Part shown: positions 40,512 through 43,596 of the stretch, piece after piece
Layout: each line of letters begins with the position of its first letter
How positions within the stretch are numbered: position 1 is the stretch's first letter
Source: a virus
Strand: one strand, 5' to 3'
IMG/VR virus record: IMGVR_UViG_3300018005_000023
Coordinates: 1-43,596 of that record
Length of the DNA stretch: 43,596 nt
Translations under genes and position numbers: made by a program
The notes under the pieces: generated by a model
Database searches by the model: none
Seen by the model: only the letters and a program-made list of their open reading frames with translations
Told to the model about the DNA's origin: nothing

Positions 40512-41111
40512 CTATGGGGAAAACCAGCAATCCTTGCACGGCAGCGGCACCGCTTGCACTTTCTTCTGCCATCCTGCACATGGCTCTAGGCTCTCTGCTC
40601 CTGGAATTCCCGGCCCGACGCAGCACGGGAACAGCCGCCCATGGGCGTGTGCGACCGTTTCCGACAGCCCACGATGGCACGGCTGGCCGGAGCCGCGCCG
40701 GTCGAGTGGCGTGAACTCTTGGCAATAATGAATGATGCGCCCGCCGTAGTGCCCTTGCAGCCACTCTAACTCGGCGTGATTTTCGCCGTAGTCCGAGAAG
40801 TAGATTTCGTCGAAGTTGCACAGTTCTCTCTCGTACTGGCGCACCTTGAAACCATTAGTTGAAAGCGTCAACAACTTGCAGCCGAATAAATCCCGCAAGA
40901 CCCAAGCCAGGAACTCGAATGATGGGTGCATCGTCGGCTCCCCGCCGGTAAGATTGAGCCGGTAGATACCATACAGATGCTCCGCTGCCTGCACGAAATA
41001 CTCCCACGGATGATGCACGACAGGGCGGCGGTGCATCCCGGCGCAGCAGTTGTCGCAATGCCGGTTGCAGGCGGTCGTAATGTCCATCGTCACGCAGTTG
41101 ATTTCACGCAT
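40512..41111 (-). CDS. Radical SAM protein with C-terminal cysteine-rich region
   Basis: This 199-residue protein has the canonical cluster motif Cys15-x3-Cys19-x2-Cys22 ('MDITTACNRHCDNC'), then 'LNLTGGEPTMHP' (GGEP at 56-59, SAM-binding). After about residue 150 cysteines recur ('CCVGPGIPG', 'PCAGW', 'PCKDCWF'), like a short SPASM/twitch-type auxiliary cluster site. It is compact compared with typical ~300-350-residue members. The start overlaps the preceding methyltransferase by 22 bases. Possible roles are sugar epimerisation, dehydration or peptide modification; the cassette points to a glycan precursor. Confidence 0.85.
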   Translation of the reverse strand: MREINCVTMDITTACNRHCDNCCAGMHRRPVVHHPWEYFVQAAEHLYGIYRLNLTGGEPTMHPSFEFLAWVLRDLFGCKLLTLSTNGFKVRQYERELCNFDEIYFSDYGENHAELEWLQGHYGGRIIHYCQEFTPLDRRGSGQPCHRGLSETVAHAHGRLFPCCVGPGIPGAESLEPCAGWQKKVQAVPLPCKDCWFSP

Positions 41112-41755
41112 TCAAACTCCGGTAACGCGAACGGCTCCAAGCAGCACACCGCAACCCGATGCGTTGTCTCGTAAACCTCTCCCAGCCAGGTATGCGCCCT
41201 TAGCCAGTTGTAGGCTTCCTGCGGCCCAGCGTAGATCAGATCGTGCAGCAGAATCACTCCGCCCCACACGACGCGTGAATCGGCATGAATCGCATCGTTC
41301 AGCGGCTGCGGCGGTTCGTGGTCGCCGTCAATGACTATACCGTTGAAAGTGGAGGTGTCCACGTCGAAGAACACGTCGGACGGCTTCGGGCACAGCCGCA
41401 CCTTGTCCGCGTGCCACAGCAAAGGGTGCGATAGGTTCTCGCAAGCGCGCGCGCGGAACTCCGGCACGGCGTACATCGGGTCAATCGCCCGCACCTCGCA
41501 GCCCGCCATTGCCAAGTACGCCGCTGTCCAGCCGGTCGCTCCGCCGATGTCGAGCCATGAGCCGCCGACTTTCTGCGCGACAGCGTACAGAATGGCAATC
41601 TCCTGCATCGTCCACGAGCCAGAGTTCTTGTGGATGCCAAACACGGGATCGTCGGCCTGCTTGTCGGCCCAATCGGACCCGACCAGCACCCCGCCGCTGT
41701 GCATCGGGCGCCACTCGTAATGCCGAAAGCAGCCCCGCAGATCAGGACAAGTCAC
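41090..41755 (-). CDS. Class I SAM-dependent methyltransferase
   Basis: The product is 221 residues from a GTG (41755) with AGGAG eight bases before. Motif I 'SWLDIGGATGWTAAYLA' (about 66-82), 'EVRAIDPMY' as motif II, 'FNGIVIDGDHEPPQPLNDA' as motif IV, and 'GGVILLHDLIYAGPQE' resemble Methyltransf_24-type enzymes associated with sugar or lipid-glycan methylation. It overlaps the radical SAM gene. The substrate is unknown; the setting suggests a second methylation step on the same glycan. Confidence 0.85.
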   Translation of the reverse strand: MTCPDLRGCFRHYEWRPMHSGGVLVGSDWADKQADDPVFGIHKNSGSWTMQEIAILYAVAQKVGGSWLDIGGATGWTAAYLAMAGCEVRAIDPMYAVPEFRARACENLSHPLLWHADKVRLCPKPSDVFFDVDTSTFNGIVIDGDHEPPQPLNDAIHADSRVVWGGVILLHDLIYAGPQEAYNWLRAHTWLGEVYETTHRVAVCCLEPFALPEFECVKSTA

Positions 41756-42005
41756 TGCTTTTCTCCTGCCATCCTAAATCTCTCAAAATTTCTGCTTGTT
41801 CCGCAGAAAGAGTGTCCCCCGGTTCTACTGTTCGCATGGCAGAACTGAAACCGCAGACAGCCACAAGGATTAAGTGGTGACATACAAAACACTCTAAAAC
41901 CATCGGCTTGCCAATTTCACGCTCATGCTCAATAAAGGGGCCGGCGCAAAGTGGGCATGTAAATACCGGCTCTGTCCCGATTGGCTTCTTATATTGGACG
42001 CTCAT
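41742..42005 (-). CDS. Small zinc-ribbon protein
   Basis: The product is 87 residues with two Cys pairs: 'FTCPLCAGPFIEHE' and 'LECFVCHHLILVAV', a four-cysteine zinc ribbon. A short acidic helix follows ('LSAEQAEILRDLGW'). It overlaps the next gene by 14 bases and the preceding one by four. It may bind DNA, RNA or a partner protein; it belongs to the operon but its task is unclear. Confidence 0.75.
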   Translation of the reverse strand: MSVQYKKPIGTEPVFTCPLCAGPFIEHEREIGKPMVLECFVCHHLILVAVCGFSSAMRTVEPGDTLSAEQAEILRDLGWQEKSSDLS

Positions 42006-42703
42006 CGCCCGTGCCTTGGCCCCTTCTCCCCGCCGACAATCGATACCCGCCCCGGTGCAGCCCGCATCGCCCCTTGCGGATCATCAACCGCGCTCTTGAT
42101 CGCCCGCTCCAGCGCCGGGTCTGTGTGCGACCCCGCCCAGCGCTGCTCCTCAATCTTGTATGTCGTATCGGCGTCTTCCGCACCCGTCGTCTCCAGCGCC
42201 TTGGTAACTTCCTGCTGCGTCAGCGGCGGCACGGGCGGCGGTGGCGGCGTGTCGGGGATAGTGACCTTGGGCGGCTCGACGGCAGGCTCCAAGCTCCCCG
42301 GCTTGGTGCGGACATCCACCAACTCGCCCGTGTTGGTTCGCACGGTTTCGATAGTGCCCATGCCGGCCAGCGTCCTGAGTTCTTGAGGGTCGGCCTCGCG
42401 CCCGTACAGCGGCGACTCCTCGACTAGTTCCAGCGCCGCAGCCTCGACCGGGGTGAAGTATTCCCCGTTGACTTCGTAGACCACCGCGCCATCCGGTACG
42501 TCGATTGGCGCTCCGCTACGGTCCACGCCCGCCGACCTGTAGGGGGTCAAGGCGACGCGCACCTCGTACTTGAGGAGGGGGAACCCCCGAACAATGTTGA
42601 CGGTATTGTCAAGGCTCATCGCTTCGGTCAGCCGTTGCAGCATGATCTGCTTCAACTCGCCGCCGTTCAGCGCGCGGTAGATCCTCTTGGTTTGGAACGC
42701 CAT
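42002..42703 (-). CDS. Hypothetical protein with Pro-rich middle
   Basis: This 233-residue protein has GGAAAG upstream of the ATG at 42703. N-terminal helix ('LKQIMLQRLTEAMSLDNTVN') is followed by strands ('KYEVRVALTPYRS', 'AVVYEVNGEYFTPVEAAALE'), a Pro-rich linker ('IPDTPPPPPVPPLTQQE') and a helical end. The first half resembles a compact alpha-beta domain found in accessory phage proteins, but I cannot name it. It overlaps the zinc-ribbon gene by four bases. Confidence 0.7.
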   Translation of the reverse strand: MAFQTKRIYRALNGGELKQIMLQRLTEAMSLDNTVNIVRGFPLLKYEVRVALTPYRSAGVDRSGAPIDVPDGAVVYEVNGEYFTPVEAAALELVEESPLYGREADPQELRTLAGMGTIETVRTNTGELVDVRTKPGSLEPAVEPPKVTIPDTPPPPPVPPLTQQEVTKALETTGAEDADTTYKIEEQRWAGSHTDPALERAIKSAVDDPQGAMRAAPGRVSIVGGEKGPRHGR

Positions 42704-42717
42704 GGTTCTTTCCTACT

Positions 42718-42984
42718 TTAACGTTTATTCCGAACAAGACCTAATTCCGGGAGGTGTACTTGCGAACAATAACTGCTTGTCGCGTTTATCTCCTTCCCGC
42801 GCCTCTCAAGCCGACGTAGAAAGCATAGCTCGCACATGCCACCTAGTTCTTGTTTCCCATCCCGAATCAAAAACACCGCAACGAACACGGAGCCATTGGT
42901 TATCGGCCAACCTCCGCAGTCACAGCAACGAAGGTCTTTTCGTTCCTCGATGGATTTATACTCTGTTGTTTCCTGGGGGCCCAT
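42718..42984 (-). CDS. Small Cys-rich (zinc-finger) protein
   Basis: The product is 88 residues from the ATG at 42984, preferred over the GTG at 42990 because AAAGGA then has eight-base spacing. Cysteines in 'RCCDCGGWPI' and 'GGMCELCFLRRLERRG' form a two-knuckle zinc site. The strand 'GSVFVAVFLIRDGKQE' lies between them. Likely a small metal-binding regulator or adaptor; no family recognised. Confidence 0.7.
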   Translation of the reverse strand: MGPQETTEYKSIEERKDLRCCDCGGWPITNGSVFVAVFLIRDGKQELGGMCELCFLRRLERRGKEINATSSYCSQVHLPELGLVRNKR

Positions 42985-42997
42985 CTTCACTTTCCTT

Positions 42998-43222
42998 TCA
43001 TGCTTTGTCGGCGGCCCTTAAAGGCGCATCCACTATTCCCCTCTTAGCGAGGTAGCTCTCCCAGTCTTCCCGAAGTACTAAGACACGGCGCCCAAAATAT
43101 CGTGCGCGTAATTCACCACGTCGGATCTCAAGTTTCAGAAAACCTATGCTCAAGCCAGTCTGGTAGCTCATTTCGGCCAGGGCGTAGGCCCGCCTTTCCG
43201 GTAAAAATTCTTGACTTCCCAT
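42998..43222 (-). CDS. Excisionase/MerR-like helix-turn-helix protein
   Basis: The 74-residue product shows a winged helix-turn-helix of the excisionase type: 'ALAEMSYQTGLSIGFLKLEI' then 'RRGELRARYFGRRVLVLRED' and 'WESYL', the pattern of HTH_17 domains that recognise short DNA sites. AAAGGA precedes the ATG. With no integrase in the window it is more likely a transcriptional regulator of this operon than a true excisionase. Confidence 0.75.
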   Translation of the reverse strand: MGSQEFLPERRAYALAEMSYQTGLSIGFLKLEIRRGELRARYFGRRVLVLREDWESYLAKRGIVDAPLRAADKA

Positions 43223-43575
43223 TATTTTCCTTTCATGCTTCGAGCGTGTCGGATGATCTGCTGGCGACCCAGCACGACCTCGGGTAAGGTGTCGCGGGCG
43301 TAGCGTTCCCAGAACTCAGCCTCGGCTTGCGTCCAGTAGAGCCGGGCATTAGCTTGGGCCAGCTTGCGGATTGCTACGGTGATCGTCCGCACCACATTGA
43401 CTAATCCGTCAAACTTCTGCAACCGCAGCTTGGGGAATGGTTTCACCGGCAACCGCATGTGCTCGTAGGGTGACTTGCCCCAGTGCACGCATACCTCCAC
43501 GGACACCAAAGGGAACTCTGCAGTGGGCGGTCGGTTAAACCACCACGAGCGGAAGGCCGACATCCGGCGCCGCAT
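43222..43575 (-). CDS. Hypothetical protein, possibly continuing past the window
   Basis: The product is 117 residues from the ATG at 43575. The seven codons between it and the window end contain no stop, so the true start may lie outside. N-terminal strands ('PLVSVEVCVHWGKSPYEHMR') and a C-terminal helical part ('YWTQAEAEFWERYARDTLPE'). Its stop overlaps the next gene's start. No family recognised. Confidence 0.6.
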   Translation of the reverse strand: MRRRMSAFRSWWFNRPPTAEFPLVSVEVCVHWGKSPYEHMRLPVKPFPKLRLQKFDGLVNVVRTITVAIRKLAQANARLYWTQAEAEFWERYARDTLPEVVLGRQQIIRHARSMKGK

Positions 43576-43596
43576 CTCGCGCTGGCTGGGGATGAC

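Noticed and set aside
39203-40579. 458-residue extension of the TylF-like enzyme
   Set aside because: The extra N-terminal part lies inside the neighbouring sugar-transferase gene in another frame; the ATG at 39820 has the ATGA overlap expected.
39817-40821. 334-residue extension of the sugar transferase
   Set aside because: It overlaps the radical SAM gene; the ATG at 40503 has a strong AGGAGG.
40512-41111. 7-carboxy-7-deazaguanine synthase (QueE) as identity of the radical SAM protein
   Set aside because: No other queuosine or deazaguanine genes are nearby and the extra C-terminal cysteines differ from QueE.
42998-43222. True phage excisionase
   Set aside because: The helix-turn-helix fits, but no integrase or attachment site is seen, so only a DNA-binding role is called.
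1-43596. Terminal direct repeats showing a complete circular genome
   Set aside because: The first and last ~100 bases show no visible similarity.

Overview
The window looks like the structural half, plus an accessory arm, of a tailed double-stranded DNA bacteriophage with a short-tail (podovirus-like) plan. The gene order supports this: small packaging protein, large terminase, portal, scaffold, major capsid protein, head-decoration-like protein, T7/P22-style head-tail adaptors, a tail-nozzle-like protein and large internal (ejection-type) virion proteins. No tape measure, sheath or tail-chaperone frameshift is visible. I recognise no integrase, DNA polymerase, helicase, primase or endolysin, so the window is probably not a complete genome. 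The host is inferred to be a Gram-negative, GC-rich bacterium. The tail genes carry Sec-type leader peptides and host-like secreted domains (DUF2341, LamG, IPT/TIG) that recall soil bacteria such as Acidobacteriota, but that is only an impression.

Layout. 1-403 has no convincing gene. 404-787 (minus) is a small helix-turn-helix protein. A good sigma70-like promoter (917-945) and a leader with a 10-bp stem then start one long rightward block, 1068-35933. Its packaging part is 1068-4956. The portal and a structured 388-nt segment (7220-7607: promoter, terminator-like hairpin, alternative hairpins, two tiny basic peptides) lead into head assembly (7608-10768). Neck and tail genes (10779-20382) follow. 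20396-31039 holds four consecutive genes whose products all begin with a Sec-type signal peptide: a pectate-lyase-like beta-helix protein, a fibre-like protein, a DUF2341-LamG protein, and a 2109-residue protein combining DUF2341, LamG, three IPT/TIG repeats and a heparinase II/III-like lyase region. Small virion proteins and two long ejection-type proteins close the block (31051-35933).

From 43575 to 35988 everything is on the minus strand, tightly packed with many 4-nt start/stop overlaps, and meets the rightward block head-on near 35.95 kb. Its right part encodes small regulatory or zinc-binding proteins. Its middle (37527-41755) encodes two GT-A-like glycosyltransferases, a third likely sugar transferase, a TylF-like methyltransferase, a second class I methyltransferase and a radical SAM protein. 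Its left end encodes a protein with the cysteine layout of an Fe-S PD-(D/E)XK (Cas4/RecB-like) nuclease but without clear catalytic residues.

The window therefore combines a conserved virion module with two accessory systems: an apparently exported set of glycan-active proteins, and a glycan-building or glycan-modifying operon. The first would degrade or bind surface polysaccharide and the second would change it. The most interesting points are the signal peptides on virion-region proteins, the mosaic giant lyase with its recurrent ~65-residue module, the structured RNA segment ahead of the capsid genes, and the radical SAM/methyltransferase/glycosyltransferase cassette.
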